Assembly (NCBI GenBank): GCA_937871355.1
Contig: CALMPX010000436.1
Location: forward strand, 1 to 5,518
Direction: 5' to 3'
DNA length: 5,518 bases
Source of the DNA: an uncultured Bdellovibrio sp.
GTDB taxonomy: Bacteria; Bdellovibrionota; Bdellovibrionia; Bdellovibrionales; Bdellovibrionaceae
The position numbers and the translations under genes are program-made. Shown here piece after piece: positions 1-5,518 of the stretch (positions are counted from its first letter, which is position 1; every line of letters starts with the position of its first letter). A model generated the notes under the pieces. The model ran no database searches. It was not told the DNA's origin and saw nothing but the letters and a program-made list of their open reading frames with translations.

Positions 1-8
1 GGATTTTT

Positions 9-860
9 ATGAAACTATTTACCCTTGTAATGACCACAGCACTTCTTACTCTAACAGTTCAAGCCCAAACGACGACAACGACAATATCTACTTCTCCTGA
101 AACACAAAGTGCGACGACATTAGCAGCTCCGGCTAAACCTGCTGCAACTAATATTATATTAGGTTACAAGGCAGCGACTGATTCAGGACGCGCAGCTGAT
201 ATGGATGTTATTGGTGGACGTAATGCTAAATCGAAAAATGAAGCCTTCGCTGGGTATCGCATGGACAATGGCTGGGGCGGATTTTTCAATGCCGTTCAAA
301 CTTATAATAGTTTTTACAAAAATGATGCTAAAACAAAATGGAGCCAAGGCGATTCAAGTATCACCCTGATTCACCCTGATTTTTACAAAAGTTCAAATTT
401 AACTTTATACGGACAATTGCGATATTACATTCAAACAACAGATCGCAGTATTGATAAAAATATTAATCATTTTGCGTACTATTTCAGATTGAATGCAAAA
501 TTTGAAGGTGGACATGAAATCTATAATGAATTGATTCCTCGTTACTTCGGCAGCACAAAGTACGTTGCAGCAGACACCGTTAATTATATTGAAGATACAA
601 CTATCTATAGTTACAAAATTGACGGAACAGGTTGGAAAATCGGAGCCAAATCATGGGCACAATATGAAGAGCATCAAAAAACAGGAACTGGTTACTCCCT
701 AGAGGCTGGTCCCCAAGCTACTTACAATTTTAATTCGAACTTTATGATCTCTCCAAGCCTTTCCTTGCCCCTATTACAAAGCAATAAGGTCAACGATGGT
801 CCAAAAGCTGTTGGAACTGATCAGGCTTATTTAAGCTTATTCTTACAAGCTAAGCTGTAG
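9..860 (+). CDS. Predicted outer-membrane beta-barrel protein, unknown function
   Basis: A 283-residue secreted protein that I cannot assign to a named family. Residues 1-19 form a Sec signal peptide (MK, hydrophobic core, then VQA before the likely cleavage at Q20). Residues 20-48 are a low-complexity linker rich in Thr, Ser, Ala and Pro. From about residue 50 on, aromatic and polar residues alternate in short amphipathic strands separated by Gly/Asn/Asp turns (for example around residues 80-103, 130-143, 154-166, 200-220 and 228-256). This pattern is typical of small outer-membrane barrels. The C-terminus is strand-like (LSLFLQAKL) but ends in Leu, not the terminal Phe or Trp usual for BAM substrates. 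The ATG at 9 has GGA at 1-3, a partial Shine-Dalgarno cut by the window edge, and the signal peptide fits this start. An intrinsic terminator follows 31 nt after the stop. Barrel topology is inferred from sequence pattern; a periplasmic beta-sandwich protein is the alternative. Confidence 0.75.
   Translation: MKLFTLVMTTALLTLTVQAQTTTTTISTSPETQSATTLAAPAKPAATNIILGYKAATDSGRAADMDVIGGRNAKSKNEAFAGYRMDNGWGGFFNAVQTYNSFYKNDAKTKWSQGDSSITLIHPDFYKSSNLTLYGQLRYYIQTTDRSIDKNINHFAYYFRLNAKFEGGHEIYNELIPRYFGSTKYVAADTVNYIEDTTIYSYKIDGTGWKIGAKSWAQYEEHQKTGTGYSLEAGPQATYNFNSNFMISPSLSLPLLQSNKVNDGPKAVGTDQAYLSLFLQAKL
361..381. repeat. Perfect 10-bp tandem duplication inside the barrel gene
   Basis: The 10-mer TCACCCTGAT occurs twice back to back (361-370 and 371-380), with one more matching base at 381. 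The unit is not a multiple of three, so the two copies are read in different frames (within ITLIHPDF), and loss or gain of one copy would shift the reading frame. Two copies are few for a phase-variable locus, so it may be a chance or fossil duplication. Confidence 0.6.
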
Positions 861-890
861 TTTTCTAAAAAACTGTAAACTCGTTTTACA

Positions 891-922
891 AAAAAACCTC
901 TCTTTCTAAGAGAGGTTTTTTT
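891..922 (+). terminator. Rho-independent terminator after the barrel gene
   Basis: CCTCTCT (897-903) pairs perfectly with AGAGAGG (909-915) around a 5-nt loop (TTCTA). The stem is followed by seven T residues (916-922). An A-run at 891-896 extends the stem by A-T pairs and gives a U-tract on the opposite strand, so the element could work in both directions. It lies 31 nt past the stop of the barrel gene and separates that gene from the downstream lipoprotein gene. Confidence 0.93.
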
Positions 923-1020
923 ATGTCCTTAATTAATGTCGAACTTATTTTCAAAATTAAAAACATTCTGAAATCATTATGGTTTTCAATTTAAAGCGCT
1001 TATTCTGTAAGGACTAACAC
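923..1020 (+). promoter_or_regulatory. AT-rich intergenic region presumed to hold the lipoprotein promoter
   Basis: The strong upstream terminator means the lipoprotein gene needs its own promoter, and this AT-rich stretch is the only room for it. The best sigma70-like pair I can pick is TTTTCA (983-988) and TGTAAG (1006-1011) with a 17-bp spacer. Each hexamer matches consensus at only four of six positions, so the exact site is not established. No operator-like repeat or riboswitch fold is evident. Confidence 0.3.
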
Positions 1021-1026
1021 AAGGAG
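1021..1026 (+). promoter_or_regulatory. Ribosome binding site of the lipoprotein gene
   Basis: AAGGAG is a near-perfect Shine-Dalgarno sequence, nine bases before the ATG at 1036. It supports this start, which also places a complete signal peptide and lipobox at the N-terminus. Confidence 0.85.
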
Positions 1027-1035
1027 TGCTAGAAA

Positions 1036-2214
1036 ATGAAAAACGCCAACATACTGAATACAACGATTGTTCTAAGCTCAGCCCTCTTTATATTTTCCTG
1101 CGAGGTCAAGCTTCAAAAGGCCGCCGAAAATATCCAACAAACCGAGAGCTTAAGCTCTTTGGGAAATCTTAAAGTCGACGTAAATATGTACTCTTCAGCC
1201 AAACTGGTCTGCGACCCCTTAGCGCCTCCGACGGGTCCTAGTGAAACTTATGAATACGGGATTAAAGCTTCGCTTTATTATTTAGAGGCCGGCATGCCAC
1301 GCCTGTATAAAGCGACGGACTATGTTCAATTCGGACGAAAAGCTGACAGCGATGTTTTCCTGCGCGATATGAATGTGCCGACCCGCATGTTTACCGAGGG
1401 GTTCTCCACCCCGACCGGACAAACCCTGGCTAAAGATAACGGTGAAAAGCTCATTGAATACTTTGGATTAAAAATGAATTCATCTTTAATGTTGAACGAA
1501 GCCGATGAAGAAGGCGAATACGAATTAGCTATGCTGGCGGACGATGGATCCAACTTAACTATTAAAGCCAACGACGATGTGGCCGTAGATAAACTATTGA
1601 TCAGTAATGACGGTGATCATCCGACTCGTATGGGCTGCGCTACTCAGACCGTGCACTTCAGTAAAAATGTGATGGTGCCGATTGAAGTCTCTTATTATCA
1701 AGGGCCGATGTATCACATTTCAAATGTATTAATTTGGAGAAAATCAAATACCGCTGGAAGCGATCCGCTGTGTGGACAAACTGGAAACAATCTCTTTTTT
1801 AACCCTAACGACAATTCAAAACCACTTCAAGCTTTCAAAGATTTACAAGCCCGAGGTTGGAAAATTGTGAAACCGAATAACTTTATATTAAGTAAAACAA
1901 ATTCAGACTATAACCCCTGTGTGGTGGGAACAAATCCTGTTATTACGAATTTCTTACGAGGTGAATTGGGAGCCACAACCGTCTACTTAAGCTGGACAAC
2001 CGATATTCCGGCCACAACACAAGTCCAATTAACGAATGTGGCTACGGGGGTTATCACCACGACAATTTCTACAAATCAACTGTACACGTCACATGAGGCT
2101 CAATTGCAAGGATTGAAACCAGGTGAAATTTATAAAGTGCGTGCGGTCTCTGTATCTGGAGATTTAGGTCGTAGCTTAAGTGAGGAAATTACATTTACAA
2201 CTCAAGCGCAGTAA
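1036..2214 (+). CDS. Predicted lipoprotein with PA14-like and fibronectin-III-like domains
   Basis: A 392-residue envelope lipoprotein. Residues 1-21 are a type II signal peptide; the lipobox FIFSC puts the lipidated cysteine at 22, followed by Glu, so outer-membrane sorting is plausible because there is no Asp at +2. Residues about 73-235 resemble a PA14 (beta-barrel, often carbohydrate-binding) domain: GIKASLYYLEAG opens it, EGEYELAMLADDGSNLTIK has the DDGS signature, and a VPIEVSYYQGP strand is followed by VLIWRKS. Residues about 300-390 form an Ig/fibronectin-III-like module (VYLSWTTDIPATTQV, then LKPGEIYKVRAVSVSG). Four further cysteines (59, 201, 246, 295) could form two disulfides. No catalytic motif is seen, so a binding or adhesion role at the surface is an inference. 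The gene ends with tandem TAA TAA stops, and its last 13 bp overlap the 3' end of the convergent chrA-like gene. Domain calls are from motif recognition and have not been checked with a profile search. Confidence 0.8.
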   Translation: MKNANILNTTIVLSSALFIFSCEVKLQKAAENIQQTESLSSLGNLKVDVNMYSSAKLVCDPLAPPTGPSETYEYGIKASLYYLEAGMPRLYKATDYVQFGRKADSDVFLRDMNVPTRMFTEGFSTPTGQTLAKDNGEKLIEYFGLKMNSSLMLNEADEEGEYELAMLADDGSNLTIKANDDVAVDKLLISNDGDHPTRMGCATQTVHFSKNVMVPIEVSYYQGPMYHISNVLIWRKSNTAGSDPLCGQTGNNLFFNPNDNSKPLQAFKDLQARGWKIVKPNNFILSKTNSDYNPCVVGTNPVITNFLRGELGATTVYLSWTTDIPATTQVQLTNVATGVITTTISTNQLYTSHEAQLQGLKPGEIYKVRAVSVSGDLGRSLSEEITFTTQAQ

Positions 2215-3338
2215 TAAAAAATAACGTTCACTAAAGCACCGATACCAATGACCTTAATGACAGAAATATTTTTAATATTGGGGATAATATTTAATTGAAG
2301 AATTAAAGCTAAGACAGCAATAAACCAAAACGAGTACTTTGAAAATTCATTTTGATTCATATTCAAAACAGTGACAAACACGCAGCCGACCACGGCGGCC
2401 GTTGAACCCAGGATAAACGAATTCACCCATTTCTGAGCGGAAAGCCAATTCAGGGCCTTAGGAAACCAGGTGGTCATATGAATAAATGCCGGCAAGAATA
2501 GTCCCACCGAAGCGGCGAGCGCTCCATAAAAATGAGCCATCTTATAACCCATAAATGTGGTGGCGATCGTCACCGGACCCGGAGTCATTTGACCAAAAGA
2601 AACGGCATCATTAAAGGTTCTTAAATCGAGCCAACCCAGCTGATCAACAAAGGCTGTTTGCAAAAATGGAAATGCGGCTAAGCCTGTTCCAAAGACTAAG
2701 GCCCCCGTTTTAAAGCTGTCTCTAAAAATAGGAAATAATCTTTCCTGATCAACCGCTGAAATCATAAAAAAACTAAAATTCATCAATTTATTTTTAAACG
2801 CGGTCATGCTGATCAGAACGAAAAAAATTCCGGTTCCAATAATCAAACCCGTTTCAGGTATGATTTTAAAATAAAAAGTCACCGCTGCAAATAATGTAAA
2901 AATCCAAAATATTATTTTAGTATGATAAATTTTTGATAATTTATACAACCCCATTAAAATCACACTGGCCACGGCGTATTGAGCACCTTGGACGGCGCTG
3001 TTTAAAAAATGATTCTCGATAATGGTATCATAAAATACCGCCAAAATGACCATCATGACAAACGCCGGAAATATAATTCCAAATCCGGCGAGGAGTCCGC
3101 CCCAGAATCGACCCAGTTTAACTCCGATATAGACGGCCATTTGAAAAGCCACAGGTCCCGGCATGGCTTTGATCATAGTAAAAGCTTGATCGAATTCTTG
3201 CTCAGAAATAACTTTATTTTTTTCTGATTCCGCAAGATCAAAACGCATTTGTTGAATTAAAGCAATCGGTCCACCAAATCCTGTGAGGCCAAGATGTAAA
3301 AAATATTTAGCGATTTGTTTAAGTGATCTATCGATCAT
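2202..3338 (-). CDS. chrA: ChrA-type chromate transporter (CHR family, two-domain form)
   Basis: An inner-membrane carrier of 378 residues from the chosen ATG, close to the usual long-form length of about 400. It shows the internal duplication of the family. The first half carries GLTGFGGPIALI (residues 17-28) and AMPGP (58-62). The second carries GALVFGTGLAAFPFLQ (212-227), GWLD (235-238) and TPGP (252-255), followed by a Gly/Ala-rich helix. About ten or more hydrophobic segments are spread over the chain. Characterised members export chromate, some with sulfate as related substrate; the substrate here is inferred from family only. The second motif reads FGTG where many members have FGGG. 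An in-frame GTG at 3350 would add four residues. I prefer the ATG at 3338 because the family-like N-terminus begins there. That ATG overlaps the end of smpB by 11 nt and has no clear Shine-Dalgarno, which suggests translational coupling. The TGA stop lies inside the end of the convergent lipoprotein gene. Confidence 0.9.
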   Translation of the reverse strand: MIDRSLKQIAKYFLHLGLTGFGGPIALIQQMRFDLAESEKNKVISEQEFDQAFTMIKAMPGPVAFQMAVYIGVKLGRFWGGLLAGFGIIFPAFVMMVILAVFYDTIIENHFLNSAVQGAQYAVASVILMGLYKLSKIYHTKIIFWIFTLFAAVTFYFKIIPETGLIIGTGIFFVLISMTAFKNKLMNFSFFMISAVDQERLFPIFRDSFKTGALVFGTGLAAFPFLQTAFVDQLGWLDLRTFNDAVSFGQMTPGPVTIATTFMGYKMAHFYGALAASVGLFLPAFIHMTTWFPKALNWLSAQKWVNSFILGSTAAVVGCVFVTVLNMNQNEFSKYSFWFIAVLALILQLNIIPNIKNISVIKVIGIGALVNVIFYYCA

Positions 3339-3789
3339 GCTGCTTAGCACGTCTTAACTGATTATCCACGTCACGCTTTTTAATCGCATCGCGCTTATCG
3401 TGCATTTTTTTACCTTTAACCAAAGCAATTTCTAATTTAACCATGCCGTTTTTAAAATAAATTTTTAAAGGTACACATGTTAATCCATCCTGATTGATCG
3501 ACGTTTCGATTTTGACCAATTCGGCATGATTCAATAATAATTTTCTGAGACGTTCGGGAATATGATTATTATAGCTGCTGGCTTTGTATTCCGCGATATG
3601 TGCATTTTGCAAAAAAGCCTCTGATCCGCGAAATGAAATATATGAATCTTTGAATTGAATTTGTTTTTGGCGAATGGATTTAACTTCGCTTCCGATCAAG
3701 ACCATACCCGCTTCGAACGTTTCGATGATGTGATAATCAAAGCGCGCTTGTTTATTTTCTTGAATAAGGAGTATGCTCTCGTTTTTCAC
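3328..3789 (-). CDS. smpB: SsrA (tmRNA)-binding protein SmpB
   Basis: A 153-residue cytoplasmic partner of tmRNA in trans-translation, which frees ribosomes stalled on broken mRNA. Family signatures run the full length: FDYHIIETFEAGMVLIGSEV (17-36), the KDSY strand (47-50), PERLRKLLL (78-86), VPLKIYFKNGMVKLEIAL (106-123) and the tail start KGKKMHDKR (125-133). Asn12 and Glu26 correspond to E. coli Asn17 and Glu31, which are known to matter for tmRNA binding, and His130 corresponds to E. coli His136 in the decoding-centre tail. Phe17 replaces the His common in the motif (E. coli His22). The basic tail (134-153) has the usual length. The start is GTG at 3789, 13 nt after the rsmA stop, with no Shine-Dalgarno. 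No in-frame ATG offers an alternative before the conserved domain, so GTG is the best choice. The start codon sits in the loop of a possible hairpin. Confidence 0.97.
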   Translation of the reverse strand: MKNESILLIQENKQARFDYHIIETFEAGMVLIGSEVKSIRQKQIQFKDSYISFRGSEAFLQNAHIAEYKASSYNNHIPERLRKLLLNHAELVKIETSINQDGLTCVPLKIYFKNGMVKLEIALVKGKKMHDKRDAIKKRDVDNQLRRAKQHDR

Positions 3790-3799
3790 TGAGAGTATA
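3772..3799 (-). promoter_or_regulatory. Possible mRNA hairpin holding the smpB start codon
   Basis: On the minus-strand transcript, bases 3799-3791 (UAUACUCUC) can pair with 3780-3772 (GAGAGCAUA), with eight of nine pairs and one A/C mismatch. The 10-nt loop, AGUGAAAAAC, contains the GUG start. The fold is short and lacks a U-tract, so it is not a terminator. It might shape smpB translation or couple it to ribosomes finishing rsmA, whose stop is just upstream. Function is conjecture. Confidence 0.35.
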
Positions 3800-3802
3800 T
3801 TT

Positions 3803-4609
3803 TCAAAAATTAAGCGAAAAGTATAGTTTTTTAAGTTGAATTGGGCTTAATTCCTCGGCACGTGCCTTCTCCGAGAGCTTATTCTCGATAAGCCACTGTG
3901 TTACGGCCTCTGAGTACTTCGACGGAAGGTTAGATCTTAAAATACGACGGCGCTGATGAAAACACTGTTTAATAAAATTGAGATATTTTTTTCGATCAAG
4001 GATATCTGACTCTACGCGTGTGAACTGTAAAACACGGCTGGCAATTTTAGGCGGCGGAGAAAAATCACGTGGACCGGCATCACACACTGTTTCCATTTTC
4101 CAAAACTCCTGCGCTATGACACTGAGCATGCCGTAGTGTTCAGTCTGCGGTAGTGCACGAATTCTCTGCGCCACTTCTTTTTGAAACATCAAAATCATGT
4201 ATTTCAAACCAAAAGGCTCTAGACTTTTTTCGATCACAATTGATGATGAAATTTGATAAGGTAAATTACTCACGAGAATATCCGCATCAAATTGGCTCCA
4301 ATCTAAGCGAAGCGCATCTCCGTGGGTCAATTTAAGCCCGGTATTTTGCCAATAGGAAAAAAGTGAATAATCTAATTCAATGGCTTGATACTCACATTCG
4401 AGCTCTGTTAATAAATCTGTGATGGCTCCTAAACCAGGTCCAATCTCAATTAAAGATTTTTTTTCTAATTTTAATAAAGCTAATGTCGTCGCTTCGACAA
4501 TTTTAGCAATGACATGATCTGAAATTAAAAAATTCTGACCTAACGCTTTATTGGCACTATGATTGAGCTCGGCCATACGTTTTTTTAAGCGCTCAAGAGC
4601 TGTCATCAT
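3803..4609 (-). CDS. rsmA: 16S rRNA dimethyladenosine transferase RsmA (KsgA)
   Basis: A 268-residue SAM-dependent methyltransferase, matching the family length of about 270. Family members dimethylate A1518 and A1519 in the 3' helix of 16S rRNA during late 30S assembly. Motifs in order: KALGQNFL (21-28), EIGPGLGAITDLL (55-67, SAM-binding motif I), AIELD (76-80, acidic residue for the SAM ribose), GDALRLDW (97-104), the catalytic motif SNLPYQISSS (114-123), FQKEVAQRIRA (142-152), FSPPPKIASRV (183-193), and the RNA-facing CFHQRRRILRSNL (216-228). All expected catalytic features are present. The first ATG (4609) overlaps the tsaD stop as ATGA; a second ATG follows immediately at 4606, so the start could be either. 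AGGAAG lies ten bases upstream of 4609. Spacing implies co-transcription with tsaD and smpB. Confidence 0.97.
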   Translation of the reverse strand: MMTALERLKKRMAELNHSANKALGQNFLISDHVIAKIVEATTLALLKLEKKSLIEIGPGLGAITDLLTELECEYQAIELDYSLFSYWQNTGLKLTHGDALRLDWSQFDADILVSNLPYQISSSIVIEKSLEPFGLKYMILMFQKEVAQRIRALPQTEHYGMLSVIAQEFWKMETVCDAGPRDFSPPPKIASRVLQFTRVESDILDRKKYLNFIKQCFHQRRRILRSNLPSKYSEAVTQWLIENKLSEKARAEELSPIQLKKLYFSLNF

Positions 4610-5518
4610 TTTTTCTTCTCTTCCTGGTATAAATCAATTTTAAAATCTGTTTCTTTCGAGTTCGACATAGGCCCTAAGTTGTATTCTGATTTTTCATTCC
4701 GATTTAAATATTGAATCCCGGTATAACCGATCATAGCTGCATTATCGGTACAATAGCGTAGCGGCGGAATAACGACTTGATATCCTTTAGTTTTTAATTC
4801 TTCGCAACGTTGACGTAACCTTGAATTCGCACTTACGCCACCGGTGATCACGACTTTTTTTGTATTATACACTTGAGCCGCGTAAACTAATTTGTGAATG
4901 AGAACATCGACGACAGCTTCCTGAAAAGAGGCACAAAGATCGGCTTTATCTTTTTCCAAAGTTTCAGTATCTAAACTGTGAATGAGTCGATGAGCCGAAG
5001 ATTTTAAACCGCTAAAACTCATCATCAGATTTTTTTCTAAGATAAGACTCCGCGGAAAAGAATATTTATGAGGATCTCCACCTTGGGCCATGCGGTCGAC
5101 CAGAACACCGCCGGGATAACCTAGCCCCATCATTTTTGCAAACTTATCAAATGCTTCTCCGGCAGCATCATCTTTGGTCGTTCCAATGATGGTGTAATCG
5201 GAAAAAGCTTTGACCCAATAAAGACTCGAATGCCCGCCACTGACAGCTAAGGCAATGTAGGGATAATTAAAGTCTTGTGGCGGGAAGTATTGATCATCTT
5301 TTAAAAACGGAGCTAACAAATGTCCTTCGAGGTGATTTACACCGATGAACGGCTTATTTAAAGATTCAGATAACGCTTTAACGGTCATTAATCCGACAAT
5401 CAAAGACCCAATTAAGCCTGGACGATTTGTCACCGTGAAACCGTCGATGTGATCAAAGGTCATATTATTTTTTATCAAAATAGAATCAATCAATGGCAAT
5501 AAAGCGATGGAATGATTA
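4606..5518 (-). CDS. tsaD: tRNA N6-threonylcarbamoyladenosine synthase subunit TsaD (N-terminus outside window)
   Basis: The catalytic subunit that transfers the threonylcarbamoyl group to A37 of ANN-decoding tRNAs, acting with TsaB, TsaE and TsaC. The frame is open to the right window edge: residues NHSIAL precede the TTG at 5499, which is therefore an internal Leu codon and not the start. About 303 residues are visible; roughly the first 40-45, with the GIETSCDDT-type motif, are missing. Motifs in visible-residue numbers: TNRPGLIGSL (30-39), the metal-binding HLEGH (62-66), ALAVSGGHSS (89-98), DDAAGEAFDKFAKMMGLGYP (116-135), SFSGLK (167-172), TGGVSANSRLR (225-235) and CTDNAAMIG (256-264). 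The last includes the metal-ligand Asp. Arg replaces the first Gly of the usual GPGL. The gene leads the visible part of the operon and overlaps rsmA by 4 nt. Its promoter is outside the window. Confidence 0.97.
   Translation of the reverse strand, partial: NHSIALLPLIDSILIKNNMTFDHIDGFTVTNRPGLIGSLIVGLMTVKALSESLNKPFIGVNHLEGHLLAPFLKDDQYFPPQDFNYPYIALAVSGGHSSLYWVKAFSDYTIIGTTKDDAAGEAFDKFAKMMGLGYPGGVLVDRMAQGGDPHKYSFPRSLILEKNLMMSFSGLKSSAHRLIHSLDTETLEKDKADLCASFQEAVVDVLIHKLVYAAQVYNTKKVVITGGVSANSRLRQRCEELKTKGYQVVIPPLRYCTDNAAMIGYTGIQYLNRNEKSEYNLGPMSNSKETDFKIDLYQEEKKK
4620..4625 (-). promoter_or_regulatory. Ribosome binding site of rsmA inside tsaD
   Basis: The minus strand reads AGGAAG here, ten bases before the ATG at 4609, within the last codons of tsaD (the lysine-rich tail EEKKK). 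The purine run continues to the start codon. Together with the ATGA overlap it supports a coupled start for rsmA. Confidence 0.6.

Noticed and set aside
874..890. Weak hairpin TGTAAA/TTTACA just before the terminator
   Set aside because: Six A-T-rich pairs give little stability. The strong stem at 897-915 explains termination without it.
1145..1158. Perfect 14-bp palindrome AGAGCTTAAGCTCT
   Set aside because: It lies inside the lipoprotein coding sequence (TESLSSL region). A palindrome of this size is not far from chance in a window this long, and no second copy is seen.
1326..1571. 81-codon open frame on the minus strand inside the lipoprotein gene
   Set aside because: It lies fully antisense to a well-supported gene with its own ribosome site, and it has no recognisable motif.
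2263..2296. Repeated AATATT motifs at the 3' end of chrA as a possible terminator
   Set aside because: They are all A/T with no GC stem, and they fall in coding sequence for a hydrophobic helix, so base composition explains them.
3009..3227. 72-codon plus-strand frame within chrA
   Set aside because: It is antisense to conserved CHR-family coding sequence and has a polar, unfamiliar translation with no domain.
4153..4335. 60-codon plus-strand frame within rsmA
   Set aside because: It is antisense to the conserved catalytic region of rsmA and has no independent support.
5497..5499. TTG as the start codon of tsaD
   Set aside because: The frame stays open to the window edge, and the upstream residues (NHSIAL) continue the family pattern before PLIDSIL. 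The protein would also lack its N-terminal ATPase motif.

Overview
The window looks like chromosome from a diderm (Gram-negative) bacterium with moderately low GC (roughly 40% by eye). The style of the secreted proteins (a PA14-type lipoprotein, a threonine-rich small barrel) and the gene content suggest a Bdellovibrionota-like organism. That placement is an inference from gene style and not from a database match.

Left third (+ strand). A predicted outer-membrane beta-barrel protein with a signal peptide (9-860) ends at a strong intrinsic terminator (891-922). After a short AT-rich intergenic region comes a predicted lipoprotein (1036-2214). It has a lipobox, a PA14-like central region and a C-terminal fibronectin-III-like domain. 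Both are envelope proteins of unknown job, and the terminator between them makes them likely separate transcription units.

Right two thirds (- strand). A tight four-gene operon is read leftward: tsaD (cut by the window edge, N-terminus missing), rsmA/ksgA, smpB and a chrA-type transporter. The junctions are a 4-nt ATGA overlap, a 13-nt gap and an 11-nt overlap, so one mRNA with coupled translation is likely. The first three genes all serve translation: t6A37 tRNA modification, dimethylation of the 16S rRNA 3' end, and rescue of stalled ribosomes by trans-translation. ChrA is a functional outsider, a two-domain CHR-family membrane carrier riding at the end of the operon. The operon promoter lies beyond the right edge.

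The two transcription directions converge at 2202-2214, where the 3' ends of the lipoprotein gene and chrA overlap by 13 bp with no recognisable terminator. No RNA genes, CRISPR arrays, insertion sequences or clear mobile elements are visible, and there is no gene-free stretch longer than about 175 bp. I see no convincing new multi-gene system. The points most worth a second look are the domain-fused lipoprotein, the smpB start codon in a hairpin loop without a Shine-Dalgarno, the chrA coupling, and the antisense gene-end overlap.
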